The notes beneath the pieces are model-generated. The model was not told the origin of the DNA and made no database searches. It saw nothing but the letters and a program-made list of their open reading frames with translations. DNA of 64,000 nt from Bacteroides sp. MSB163 (GTDB lineage: Bacteria > Bacteroidota > Bacteroidia > Bacteroidales > Bacteroidaceae), in the NCBI RefSeq assembly GCF_036416795.1, contig NZ_CP143867.1, forward strand, positions 1-64,000. The letters run 5' to 3'. Positions 8,416 to 16,162 of the stretch are shown in pieces. Made by a program: the position numbers and the translations under genes. Within the stretch, counting starts at the first letter, position 1. Each line of letters begins with the position of its first letter.

Positions 8416-10261
8416 GAGGTTGTGTCAAAACGTTGGCACAACCTTTTTCTATAATTTATAGTCCTGTTATCTTTTCTTTTGTCTACGCCGCTTTTTTCTC
8501 ATTCATTTGGTAACAAGTTGCTATATTCCCGTTGTATCGGGTTATAAATAGTCCAATAAATATAGATTTAGTAAGTGTAATGAGCTCCTTTCCTGTTTTT
8601 CTCAGTTTTGCACACATCTTTTTGATATTAAAAGCTATGGCAAAGAAGGCAAAGTCCATTGTCACCTTGTCTTCTCCCACATGCCGGAACCCCTTGTATG
8701 CCATGTTGTATTTCATTTGTCCGAAAACAGCTTCCGGTTCTATACACCGCCTGCCCCTATACCTGACTCCTTCTTCTGAGACTAACCTTTCCCGTGCCTG
8801 CCGTTTGTATTGGTTTAACCGGTGGTTGACTTCTATAATACGGTTCCCCCGTGCTTTAAAACAACTTCCATGCAAAGGACAACCTTCGCATCTTTGTGCT
8901 TTGTACCGGGCACTTTCGGTGATGTATCCGCTCGCTGTTTTGTCATGTCTGGTTCCTATGCGGTTCATGTGTTGCCCCATCGGACAAACGTAATAATCCT
9001 CCCCCGCATTGTAATGGAGACTTTCCGCATGGAACGGGTTGGGAGTATAACGGGGACGCTGCTCTTTATGGAAGTAGTTGTACTTGACAAAGGCCTCTAT
9101 CCCGTTTTCCTGCATGAACCGGTAATTTTCTTCCGAGCCGTAACCGGAGTCTGCCACACCGATACCCGGTAAGCGGTTATAGCGGTGCTGGAAGGAGTGG
9201 AAGAAAGGGATCAGGGGCAGCGGATCGGTGGGGTTGGGAAACAGCCGGAAGTCTATGATGAATTGGTTTTCAGTACCTGTTTGTAAATTATACCCGGGCT
9301 TGGTCTGCCCGTTCTTCATGGCGTCTTCTTTCATACGCATGAATGTAGCATCAGGATCGGTCTTGGAATAGGAATTACGTTCTCCAAGGACTTCAAGGTG
9401 ATTGTCGTATTCCATCAGCTTGTCACGATACCCTTCAAGTTCCCTGACCTGTTTCTTCTTTTCACGCAGAGCTTTCTTTTGTTCCTTGTCCTGTGTTACA
9501 GGCTGGTGTTCCAGCACTTCTTTGAGTTCATCCACTATATTAGAGAGCATGGAGGGAGTCAACTCAACGGATGTGTCTTTTACAGAGTTCTCCTGTACAA
9601 TGGCTTCATCCACCTGCTCCAGAAGGATGCGAACCTGATTCAGCAACCTTGTACGGTTCTTTTCGACTGTCTTGCGCCAGACAAAAGTATATTTGTTGGC
9701 CTTGGACTCAATCTTGGTACCGTCGATATACTCCACGTCAAGACTGATGAAACCCTTATCGGCAAGGACAAGAACCAACTGCGTGAAAACGTTGTTAATC
9801 TCCTCCTTTACACGGTTACGGAAACGGTTGATGGTTATGAAATCCGGATGCTCATGACCGGCAAGCCAGATATAATGAATGTCACGCAAAAGAAGCTTCT
9901 CTATTTTACGACAGGAATAGATATTATTCATGTAAGCGTAGATAATTACCTTAAGCATCATTTTAGGATGATAAGCTGAGCGCCCCGTTTCTTTATAAAG
10001 CTTCTTGAAATTATCAAGATTGAGATTATCAACAACTGCATTGACTATGCGGACAGGGTCGTCCGCAGCTATGTTTTCATCAATTCTTTGTGGAAAAAGA
10101 ACGGTTTGGTTGGGAATGTAAGGACGAAAATGTAACTTTGCCATAACGAAAAAAATGATGCCTAAAGTTACATAAACTTTGGGTAATAACAAAGCCTGGG
10201 CTTGGGAAAGTCCGGGCTTTGCGCATAAAAAAAGGTTGTGCCAGCATTTTGACACAACCTC
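8416..10261 (-). mobile_element. IS1182-family insertion sequence
   Basis: An 1846-bp element holding one transposase gene and bounded by imperfect inverted repeats of about 30 bp. The left end reads GAGGTTGTGTCAAAA from 8416; the right end is its inverse, finishing at 10261. Each end is itself a hairpin (GGTTGTG at 8418-8424 pairs with CACAACC at 8437-8443, and the right end is arranged the same way). I see no target duplication: the flanks TGATG and AAGTT do not match. The transposase looks intact, so the element may be active. Confidence 0.85.
8483..10144 (-). CDS. IS1182-family DDE transposase
   Basis: A 553-residue transposase starting MAKLHFRPYIPNQTVLF. The open frame could extend 60 codons upstream to 10324, but that stretch runs through the IS end into flanking DNA and resembles no transposase, so the ATG at 10144 is used. 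The N-terminal third is a DUF772-type domain (ICKIEKLL-like segment CRKIEKLLLRDIHYIW, GHEHPDFITINRFR). The DDE_Tnp_1-type core follows, with DGTKIESKANKYTF, GVADSGYGSEENY carrying an acidic core residue, and the C-terminal cysteine cluster CEGCPLHGSCF before the final catalytic EAVFGQMKYN. The gene is full length, with no stop or frameshift. Confidence 0.9.
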   Translation of the reverse strand: MAKLHFRPYIPNQTVLFPQRIDENIAADDPVRIVNAVVDNLNLDNFKKLYKETGRSAYHPKMMLKVIIYAYMNNIYSCRKIEKLLLRDIHYIWLAGHEHPDFITINRFRNRVKEEINNVFTQLVLVLADKGFISLDVEYIDGTKIESKANKYTFVWRKTVEKNRTRLLNQVRILLEQVDEAIVQENSVKDTSVELTPSMLSNIVDELKEVLEHQPVTQDKEQKKALREKKKQVRELEGYRDKLMEYDNHLEVLGERNSYSKTDPDATFMRMKEDAMKNGQTKPGYNLQTGTENQFIIDFRLFPNPTDPLPLIPFFHSFQHRYNRLPGIGVADSGYGSEENYRFMQENGIEAFVKYNYFHKEQRPRYTPNPFHAESLHYNAGEDYYVCPMGQHMNRIGTRHDKTASGYITESARYKAQRCEGCPLHGSCFKARGNRIIEVNHRLNQYKRQARERLVSEEGVRYRGRRCIEPEAVFGQMKYNMAYKGFRHVGEDKVTMDFAFFAIAFNIKKMCAKLRKTGKELITLTKSIFIGLFITRYNGNIATCYQMNEKKAA

Positions 10262-10272
10262 AAGTTGGATTC

Positions 10273-10379
10273 GGTTTCCACAAAGGGAACGATAATTCCC
10301 ATTAAAGGAAACGAGCGTTCCCACTAAAGGAAACTTGAGTTTCTATGAAGAGAAACTACAGTTCCCAAGCGCAGGAAAC
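10273..10379. repeat. 22-nt-period array of short dyads (array A)
   Basis: The DNA trapped between the two IS elements is a string of short inverted arms. GGGAAC or GGAAAC-type arms begin at 10285, 10307, 10329, 10351 and 10374; matching GTTYCC-type arms begin at 10274, 10295, 10317, 10339 and 10361. Arms recur every 22 nt (one step of 23), with 4-nt loops and 6-nt spacers that vary in sequence. No open frame and no T-run are present. The same period appears at 30577-30691 and 61793-61906 with different arm sequences. Function unknown. Confidence 0.7.
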
Positions 10380-10653
10380 TTCAAACTGATGTGTACTGGT
10401 TTTAGTTGACAACTTCGTTTGTTATAACTGGATTAGTTTACTCAATATACTTTAATATCTAAAGAGGTTTACTTTTGTTTTTCTTATTCCTATTTTAGTT
10501 GTCTTTTGTTGGTGCTTGCAAATTTATGCATCTTCCTTTATTTACGCAAGCCTTCTTCAGGAAAATGTAATGTTGCCAACAAACAAGAACTCTTCGGTCG
10601 GGGATCGCCCTAGCGGCAAGGGGCGGGCCCCCCCCCGTCCCGACGAGCGGGTA

Positions 10654-11538
10654 TTATGCTGTAAATCCTACCGTTTCTCTGAGCACTTCCATAGGTGTCC
10701 TCATGTTTATCCCTTGATGAGGCCGCACATGATTATATACATATACAGCATCTTCAATGCGCTTGTTTACTTGCTCGAAGCTCTCATCATCACAGTCGAA
10801 TAGCCAACCGTTTTTAATGGTGTTGTTCATTCTTTCAGCTAATGCATTATGCAAAGGATCACCACACTGCGTCATACTGATGTTGATTTGATGCTCTTTA
10901 AGCCTCTCTACATATTTATTTGAGCAATATTGGACACCCCGGTCGGAATGATGAATAAGAGTGCTCATGTCTATGTGATACTTCTCATAGAATGATATTG
11001 CCATCTCCAAAGCTTTCAAGGGCCCCTCCGTCTCAAGAGTTTTGTAAAGCGCATATCCAACGATGGCACGACTTGCCGCATCGGTAAGCAACGAGAGGTA
11101 AGCCCAGCCCTGACCGGTGTTTACGTAGGTTATATCCGCCACTACCATAGCGCCCAATCGCGTAGCGACAAATTTGGGTGTAACATTCAACAGATCGGGG
11201 TAGATATAGTAATTATGGTTCGAATTCGTTGTTTTAGGACGCTTGCGACTTGTACGTTGACACAAACCATTGGAGCGAAAAATGTCATAACAACGATCAC
11301 GACCGATAACCATCTTTGGTCCAAACTTACTCACGCAGCAGGCGTATAACTCGCGCATACCAGCTTTGGGCATGAGTTCCAACAGTTCCTTGCAGTACAA
11401 CACGATGCTTGTGGTAAGGATATCAACCTCCAAATGCCGGTTCACATGCTTGTAATAACCTTGTCGGGTTATGCCGAAGTAATCACAGAGGAACTTTATA
11501 CAACCATGTTTGCGTCGGGTTGAGTGCCTCTGTGACAA
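10654..11538 (-). CDS. IS3-family transposase OrfB (DDE catalytic part)
   Basis: The catalytic half of the IS3 transposase, made mainly as an OrfAB fusion. It begins with an HTH_21-like segment (CDYFGITRQGYYKH), followed by the rve integrase core. The DDE triad is visible in VVADITYVN (first Asp), HSDRGVQYCS (second Asp) and NALAERMNNTIKNGWL (Glu), with the 35-residue spacing typical of the family, ending in YNHVRPHQGINMRTP. The nominal start at 11538 is TTG; real translation probably enters from orfA by -1 slippage at 11562-11568. The frame is open throughout, so the element could be functional. Confidence 0.9.
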   Translation of the reverse strand: MSQRHSTRRKHGCIKFLCDYFGITRQGYYKHVNRHLEVDILTTSIVLYCKELLELMPKAGMRELYACCVSKFGPKMVIGRDRCYDIFRSNGLCQRTSRKRPKTTNSNHNYYIYPDLLNVTPKFVATRLGAMVVADITYVNTGQGWAYLSLLTDAASRAIVGYALYKTLETEGPLKALEMAISFYEKYHIDMSTLIHHSDRGVQYCSNKYVERLKEHQINISMTQCGDPLHNALAERMNNTIKNGWLFDCDDESFEQVNKRIEDAVYVYNHVRPHQGINMRTPMEVLRETVGFTA

Positions 11539-11546
11539 GGTGTCGA

Positions 11547-11930
11547 TTACTTGGCATCGGAGTTTTTTCGTACCTTGATATGATACGTGGATTCAGCAAG
11601 ATTGATAAGTTCTTCGCACGCCTCATGACGTAAACTCTCATCAGCAAGAGCCCGATGAAGTTTACGGTTCTCAGCACGCAATAGCGATAGTTCTTTCTGG
11701 AGCTCAGAAATACTAGAATTAATAGCATCGATATTTACCGGTTTAGGTGATATACCCATAGCTTTGTCTTCCATTTGATACTTGTTAAGCCAATAAGTAA
11801 GAAGCTTGGCACAAAAGCCGTTACGCTTACAAAACTGAGATTTGCTCTCGGGACTTGATAAATACTCACGAATATAAGACATTCGTTCATCATCACTGTA
11901 ATAGTTGTACTTCTTTTTCGAATATTTCAT
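11547..11930 (-). CDS. IS3-family transposase OrfA (DNA-binding part)
   Basis: The 127-residue upstream protein of the IS3 element starts MKYSKKKYNYYSDDERM at ATG 11930; a longer frame to 11957 would reach almost to the terminal repeat. It carries a helix-turn-helix (about residues 12-50, FCKRNGFCAKLLTYWL) followed by a leucine-zipper-like helix (ISELQKELSLLRAENRKLHRAL) used for multimerisation in this family. The frame ends shortly after the slippery heptamer that links it to OrfB. Confidence 0.88.
   Translation of the reverse strand: MKYSKKKYNYYSDDERMSYIREYLSSPESKSQFCKRNGFCAKLLTYWLNKYQMEDKAMGISPKPVNIDAINSSISELQKELSLLRAENRKLHRALADESLRHEACEELINLAESTYHIKVRKNSDAK
11562..11568 (-). other. Programmed -1 frameshift site in the IS3 element
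   Basis: On the minus strand the heptamer A AAA AAC is in phase with OrfA (codons CGA AAA AAC). Slipping back one base enters the frame of OrfB, which is open from here through the TTG at 11538. This is the standard X XXY YYZ geometry for making the OrfAB transposase of IS3 elements. Confidence 0.8.
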
Positions 11931-11971
11931 CTTTATTTTCGATTTTTGAAGTGTCAACTTATTCAGTACAC

Positions 11972-13187
11972 TACAAACACTTATATATCAATGTATCAAT
12001 GTTGTACTACAGATTTGGAAAAATCAATAGCATTGAACAATATCAGTACATATTATTGCTTGATAGATGAAAAAGATTCTACCTTAATGTTCCAGCGCCA
12101 GGCTTTAAATTATGCTATCGTTTCGGGGGATTCTCTACAAATTGCAATGTCTAAACACAATTTAAGTTTGGAATTTGATAGTTTTGACGAACTTGATTCC
12201 GCTTTATATTACGAGAAAATGGCCCTCAAAGGACTACCTCAAAAGGAAAATCATGGAAACTGCTACTTCAATCTCGGAGATTTACTTTTAAAAACAGGTA
12301 AAAATAAAGACTCTGCTCTTTACTATTTAACCAAAGCCTTAGAGGATATACCCATTGAAGGCAAAGCTTCATGTTTAAAAAGTTTATATAATCTTGAAAA
12401 AGAAAACGGAGATTACAAGACAGCAAATACCTATTTGGAAGAACATGCTGCTATCATAGACTCATTATTTTACATGGAACAGTCAACTGAAATACAGCAA
12501 CTGATTTATGAATACAATACCAAAATGAGAGTAAAAGAGGAACAATTAAAAGGAAAGCGCACCATACACCGCACTATTGTAGAATTCGTTTCGATTTGCT
12601 TTCTCATTATACTTGCTTATCAAAACTATATAAACCGAAAAAAACGTCTTCAACTCCAATACAAACAATCATTAGAGCAAACACAGAATAAGTTATCATC
12701 TTTAGAAACTACCATTGAAAACAATCAGCTAATGATTACCTTATTAAAGCAGGAACAGAACAATTTAAAGCAAGAACATGAAAACAAAGAACAGCAAATA
12801 GAAGAAAGAGAGCAAACCATAGCCTGCTTAAAAGAAGAGAAACAACATTTACTCAATTGGCTGTTTGCCCAAAGCAGCATTTACCAAAAAGTGATTACGC
12901 TATCCAAACAAACCAGTTTGAATAAAAAACAAATGAAAGCTTTAACCACTACGGAGCAAGAACAACTGAAAAAAACAGTATTCGGAGTATATCAAAGTTA
13001 CATATCCTTCCTCCACAAAGAATATCCTAGGCTAACGGAAGATGATCAATTGCTCCTTTGCTTACAAGAAACTTCACTTAACCCATTGGCCATTGCAATT
13101 TGTTTTGGTTATACCGATACGCACCCTCTCAATCAAAAAAAATACAGAATGAAAGAGAGAATGAGTAGAGAAGAAAGCAAGGTGTGA
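11972..13187 (+). pseudogene. 5'-truncated TPR-type regulator (TPR, TM helix, coiled coil, HTH-like tail)
   Basis: About 400 codons remain of a Bacteroides-type TPR regulator. In order: tetratricopeptide-like helices (first ~190 residues, e.g. ALYYEKMALKGLPQKENHG and SALYYLTKALED), one membrane helix (IVEFVSICFLIILAY), a long coiled coil rich in Q, K and E, and a C-terminal HTH-like segment (RLTEDDQLLLCLQETSLNPLAIAICFGYTD...KYRMKERM). Intact relatives begin with a signal peptide or lipobox and several more TPR units; these are absent because the frame runs straight into the IS3 right end at 11971. The apparent ATG at 11946 lies inside the IS. The missing 5' part is not on the other side of the element. 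Either a dead fragment or weakly expressed from the IS; it may once have controlled the small genes downstream. Confidence 0.75.
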
Positions 13188-13274
13188 CTACCACATTTAC
13201 TATCCACCTGTTTATCAACATATTACTTTTTCATAGTGTGACTGCAAAAATGCATTCATGATAATTGTTTGCCC

Positions 13275-13282
13275 TAACTTTG
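13275..13282 (+). promoter_or_regulatory. -7 element (TAACTTTG) upstream of the DUF3244 gene
   Basis: TAACTTTG matches the Bacteroides -7 box and lies 30 nt before the ATG at 13312. No good TTTG is found 19-21 nt upstream, so activation by a regulator is possible. Confidence 0.5.
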
Positions 13283-13311
13283 CAACCGTGAACAATTAAT
13301 TAAATATAGAA

Positions 13312-13695
13312 ATGAAAACAAAAGTATTATTTATTCTATTATCGGTATTATTCATTATGCCCATGAATGCAATGCTCCACAAAAGGCATCGACACAAAGT
13401 AAAAGCTAAAATTATTAGCTCAAATTATAAAATGAACACCCGCAGCCCCTTATTTTTTGACCTAACCGCTGACGAAACAGACGACAATTTAATTATTACT
13501 TTCCAATCAGTCTTAGAGGAAGCAGATATCACTGTGACTGATAAGAACGGAAATGTAGTTGCTACTGAATTCAAGACCTCCATTTATGAAGGAAAGACCG
13601 TAAATATTCCCGCTCCTAAAACTTATTTCTACACTGTAGAAATAACCTCACCCACCATAGACGTAACGGGAGAAATCACACTTGAAGAAATATAA
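13312..13695 (+). CDS. DUF3244-type small secreted protein
   Basis: A 127-residue protein with an N-terminal signal peptide (KVLFILLSVLFIMPMNA, cleavage near residue 21), then a basic stretch (HKRHRHKVKAK) and a single beta-sandwich-like domain of about 90 residues (PLFFDLTADETDDNLIITF...ADITVTDKNGNVV...YFYTVEITSPT). Size and pattern match the DUF3244 family, common in Bacteroides and often found beside TPR regulators; no function is established. It lies downstream of the truncated TPR gene and upstream of a broken lipoprotein gene, with its own -7 box. Predicted periplasmic or exported. Confidence 0.7.
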   Translation: MKTKVLFILLSVLFIMPMNAMLHKRHRHKVKAKIISSNYKMNTRSPLFFDLTADETDDNLIITFQSVLEEADITVTDKNGNVVATEFKTSIYEGKTVNIPAPKTYFYTVEITSPTIDVTGEITLEEI

Positions 13696-13777
13696 ATTAT
13701 CAATGCCATTAAATTAATAGGCATCTACTAAAGAACTAAATATCACTTATATACATTAACCGATTAAATAACTAAAA

Positions 13778-14399
13778 ATGAAAATTAAAAGTATTATTTC
13801 TATTGCATTACTACTATTATGCATTTCGTGTTCTAACGATGAAACATTAGAGAACACAAAGAATTCCAAAGATCTGGAAGTGGTGAACTTAAACGACTTT
13901 GTCGACAATGGCAACACGACAAGATCCGGTAACGTAGAGAAGCAAGCAGTTTTAAGATTTAAAGATTACAATGTCTACCAAGAGACTTTGAACAAACTGC
14001 AAGGAATGAGTCTGGAACAGAAGGAAGCTTTCTTCAACGACTTAGGATTTAAAGGCGCATACTCTTCTTTAAAAGAAGCTGATGACGAATTAGACAAAAT
14101 CTTCGATATTGAAGATGACAATGCTTTTCTTGAAGCATACAAGGAATTCAAAGATAAATATGAGGAAACTATGGAGCAGAAGACACCCTACAAACTATGA
14201 AGCAGACTTATGGGTAGAAGGAGGTCATGTTCATATTTCGTTAACAAATAATGGTAGTAGTAGCCCTAAAAAAGCGCCAGTTGCAATAAATGCAAGACAA
14301 TACAGCAAGAGAAATGTAAAATGTGCATTCAGAAATTTCACAACCGGATGTTGCGAAGGAGAAGTTGGAAACGTAGATTTTACTGTATATATACCATAA
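13778..14399 (+). pseudogene. Frameshifted lipoprotein gene, family uncertain (possibly DUF4848-like)
   Basis: The first frame (13778-14200) encodes 140 residues with a lipoprotein signal (IISIALLLLCISCSND, lipobox cysteine near 18) and a charged helical domain with LEQKEAFFNDLGF. It stops early after TPYKL. A second frame, open to 14399, continues with a plausible C-terminal domain (ADLWVEGGHVHISLTNNG...GCCEGEVGNVDFTVYIP) that lacks any start of its own. The simplest reading is one lipoprotein gene of originally 250-300 codons that suffered an internal deletion and now changes frame around 14185-14200. Two separate small genes are a less likely alternative. Confidence 0.55.
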
Positions 14400-14464
14400 A
14401 TAAAACTCACTTCAGGAAATATATGAGAATATAATCATAGATTTCCGAAAACATACTCAATACT

Positions 14465-14498
14465 ATGGTTTTTACGGAGCAAAATTCGTAAAAACCAT
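14465..14498 (+). terminator. Stem-loop terminator after the lipoprotein pseudogene
   Basis: A perfect 12-bp stem (14465-14476 with 14487-14498) with a 10-nt loop, then TATTTTTAAT. The stem is AT-rich but long. The remainder of 14400-14656 is AT-rich and holds only a -7-like TACCTTTG at 14620-14627 for the next gene. Confidence 0.7.
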
Positions 14499-14656
14499 GA
14501 TATTTTTAATTTATTAGTAAACCTGGCGAACAAAGAGAGTTAAAAATGAAAGCTTAACTAACAAAAGAAAGTAAAGAGAAAAGTCTAATTAAATATATTT
14601 CTAGACTATTTTATTACTCTACCTTTGCCGCCATAAACCAATAAAACAAGTTCAAG

Positions 14657-15298
14657 ATGAAAACAAAAACTTTATTCATGATGAGAAAACTATTCGCTAC
14701 AATTTGCCTACTGTGTATGATATCTTCATTGTCGTACGCACAAAATTTCAGATACGGCTTTACTGGCAGTGTCAATTTAAGTAAACCTATGGGAGACATA
14801 GAACCCGAATGCCAAGCAGGACTTCTCTTGGGAGCCAAAGGAGAACTGGGAATACCGTCCGTTACAAAAGGTTTTTATACCGAATTCGGATTACATCTGT
14901 CCGCAAAAGGTTACAAGTATGAATACGGAACTAATGGAAGGTATTTTACAGAGAATCTCAACTATTTAGTTGTTCCTATCCATATAGGATATAAAATAGA
15001 ATGCAGTAAATCGGTTTCACTTTTCGCCAATGTAGGTCCATATGCTGGAGTAGCATTGTGGGGCAAAGAGAAATCTTATAGAGACGGAAAGAAGTTTCAC
15101 ACGGAAAGTGACATTTTTAGCGGTGAATATGGGTATAAAAGATTCGATTGGGGATGCGGATTCAATGTGGGCGTAGAGTATGCAAAACATTTTCAACTCT
15201 CATTCGGAGCTGATTGGAGTTTAATGAATGTATCTAAAGCTAACGACTATACATACAAAAATAGAAGTTTCACTTTCTCTTTGGGATATATATTGTAA
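14657..15298 (+). CDS. Outer-membrane beta-barrel protein (PorT-like)
   Basis: A 213-residue protein with a signal peptide (cleavage after SLSYA, about residue 28) and alternating amphipathic strands ending in the C-terminal aromatic pattern FTFSLGYIL of outer-membrane barrels. Features such as FRYGFTGSVNLSKPMG, GFYTEFGLHLSAKGYKY and FNVGVEYAKHFQLSFGADWSL match the PorT/OMP_b-brl_2 type of eight-strand barrels in Bacteroidetes. The specific role is unknown. Two further in-frame ATGs lie within the first nine codons; the first is kept because AAGTTCAAG precedes it. A TACCTTTG -7 box at 14620-14627 probably drives it alone. Confidence 0.75.
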   Translation: MKTKTLFMMRKLFATICLLCMISSLSYAQNFRYGFTGSVNLSKPMGDIEPECQAGLLLGAKGELGIPSVTKGFYTEFGLHLSAKGYKYEYGTNGRYFTENLNYLVVPIHIGYKIECSKSVSLFANVGPYAGVALWGKEKSYRDGKKFHTESDIFSGEYGYKRFDWGCGFNVGVEYAKHFQLSFGADWSLMNVSKANDYTYKNRSFTFSLGYIL

Positions 15299-15314
15299 AC
15301 ACACTTCAATCCCA

Positions 15315-15377
15315 AATCCCGATATATCATGTTTTTTTGCGGAATTAACTCTGCAAAGAACATGATATATTGGGATT
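15315..15377. terminator. Long hairpin after the outer-membrane barrel gene
   Basis: Arms of about 25 nt (15315-15340 and 15353-15377) pair with only a G/A mismatch, one bulge and a T/C mismatch, around a 12-nt loop. Such a long AT-rich stem 16 nt after a stop may act as a terminator or mRNA-stabilising 3' structure. Beyond it, 15378-15526 has two near-identical 13-mers (AAAGTCATCCTTA near 15449 and AAAGTCGTCCTTA near 15479) and no gene. Confidence 0.6.
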
Positions 15378-15526
15378 GGCGCTTATAATCTACTGGTTTT
15401 ATTGGAGAAAGGCAAAGAAAGGAGCTTATAATGTAGCATAACAGCGAAAAGTCATCCTTAAAAGTGTAGATATATACAGAAAGTCGTCCTTATTTTTGTT
15501 ATAACTATCCGAAAGCTTCACATAGA

Positions 15527-15575
15527 AAAGGGGGGGAAGGACTTTCCAATACGAAGTCCTTCTCCCCCTTTTTTA
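15527..15575 (-). terminator. Intrinsic terminator of mgsA
   Basis: A GC-rich stem (15531-15544 with 15554-15568, one bulge) flanked by A and T runs, 21 nt after the mgsA stop on the minus strand. It could serve both strands. Confidence 0.8.
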
Positions 15576-15595
15576 TTCTTATCAGAGAACTTACT

Positions 15596-16117
15596 TTATC
15601 CTCTCTTTTTCTTCCGCTTTTTTGCAGATTCCACCGCCTCGGCAACCACCGGTTTGTTTTCAAATCGTTTGGTGTAGCCGGTGTAATCCGGAATAGTGCG
15701 TTCATACGTTGGATCAACGAATAGCGGGCTTGATATAATATGGTCTGCCGTACTGCGATTACAGCAGAAAACGATATTCTCAACACCGGCAAGACGGGTC
15801 AGCGCTTTCACATCCGTATCGTGCGGCTGCAACGTCATAGGATCAGTGAAGAAGAAAAGATAATCAATCTCACCATCCACAATGCGGGAACCCATTTGCT
15901 GGTCACCACCCAGGGGACCGGATTTCAGAATGGTAAAGTCCCACTCAACATCGGGATGCTTTTCCTTAAGAGCCTCAAGAATAAGAGTTCCCGTAGTACC
16001 TGTACAGTAAAACTTGTGCCCCATGAGCAATTCGGAGTTCCAGAGAACCCACTCGATGAGGTCTTTCTTCATGGCATCGTGCGCCACCAATCCAATCTTT
16101 CTAACTAATTTTGTCAT
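15596..16117 (-). CDS. mgsA: Methylglyoxal synthase
   Basis: Converts dihydroxyacetone phosphate to methylglyoxal and phosphate, a bypass that relieves sugar-phosphate stress. The 173-residue protein has the MGS-like fold signatures: IGLVAHDAMK at the start, CTGTTG (phosphate-binding loop), SGPLGGDQQMG with the catalytic aspartate, and FFFTDPMTLQPHDTDVKAL, where the conserved PHxxD histidine binds substrate. The C-terminus is a lysine/arginine tail (KKRKKKRG), often seen in Bacteroidetes homologues. Minus strand, 45 nt downstream of a glycosyltransferase gene, with its own terminator. Confidence 0.95.
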   Translation of the reverse strand: MTKLVRKIGLVAHDAMKKDLIEWVLWNSELLMGHKFYCTGTTGTLILEALKEKHPDVEWDFTILKSGPLGGDQQMGSRIVDGEIDYLFFFTDPMTLQPHDTDVKALTRLAGVENIVFCCNRSTADHIISSPLFVDPTYERTIPDYTGYTKRFENKPVVAEAVESAKKRKKKRG

Positions 16118-16162
16118 AAGCCAATACCGTTTAAATAATAAACAATCGGTAAAAAGAAAAAG

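Larger units (their letters stand above)
10391..11971 (-). mobile_element. IS3-family (IS150-like) insertion sequence
   Basis: About 1.58 kb with orfA and orfB overlapping through a -1 frameshift. The terminal inverted repeats start GTGTACTG; with two single-base gaps they continue to AGTTGACA(A)CTTC (left end from 10391, right end finishing at 11971). About 260 bp of non-coding DNA lies between the left end and the orfB stop, including a short GC-rich patch with nine C in a row. No 3-bp target duplication is visible (GAT versus TAC), which suggests the DNA beside it was deleted or rearranged after insertion. Confidence 0.85.

Noticed and set aside
10145..10324. 60-residue N-terminal extension of the IS1182 transposase
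   Set aside because: It crosses the IS terminal repeat into flanking DNA and does not look like transposase sequence.
10516..10803. 95-residue open frame overlapping the IS3 transposase
   Set aside because: Most of it is antisense to orfB, and the start lies in the IS non-coding end; composition is not protein-like.
11483..11728. 81-residue frame bridging IS3 orfA and orfB
   Set aside because: It is a third frame overlapping both real frames; the slippery site links orfA to a different frame.
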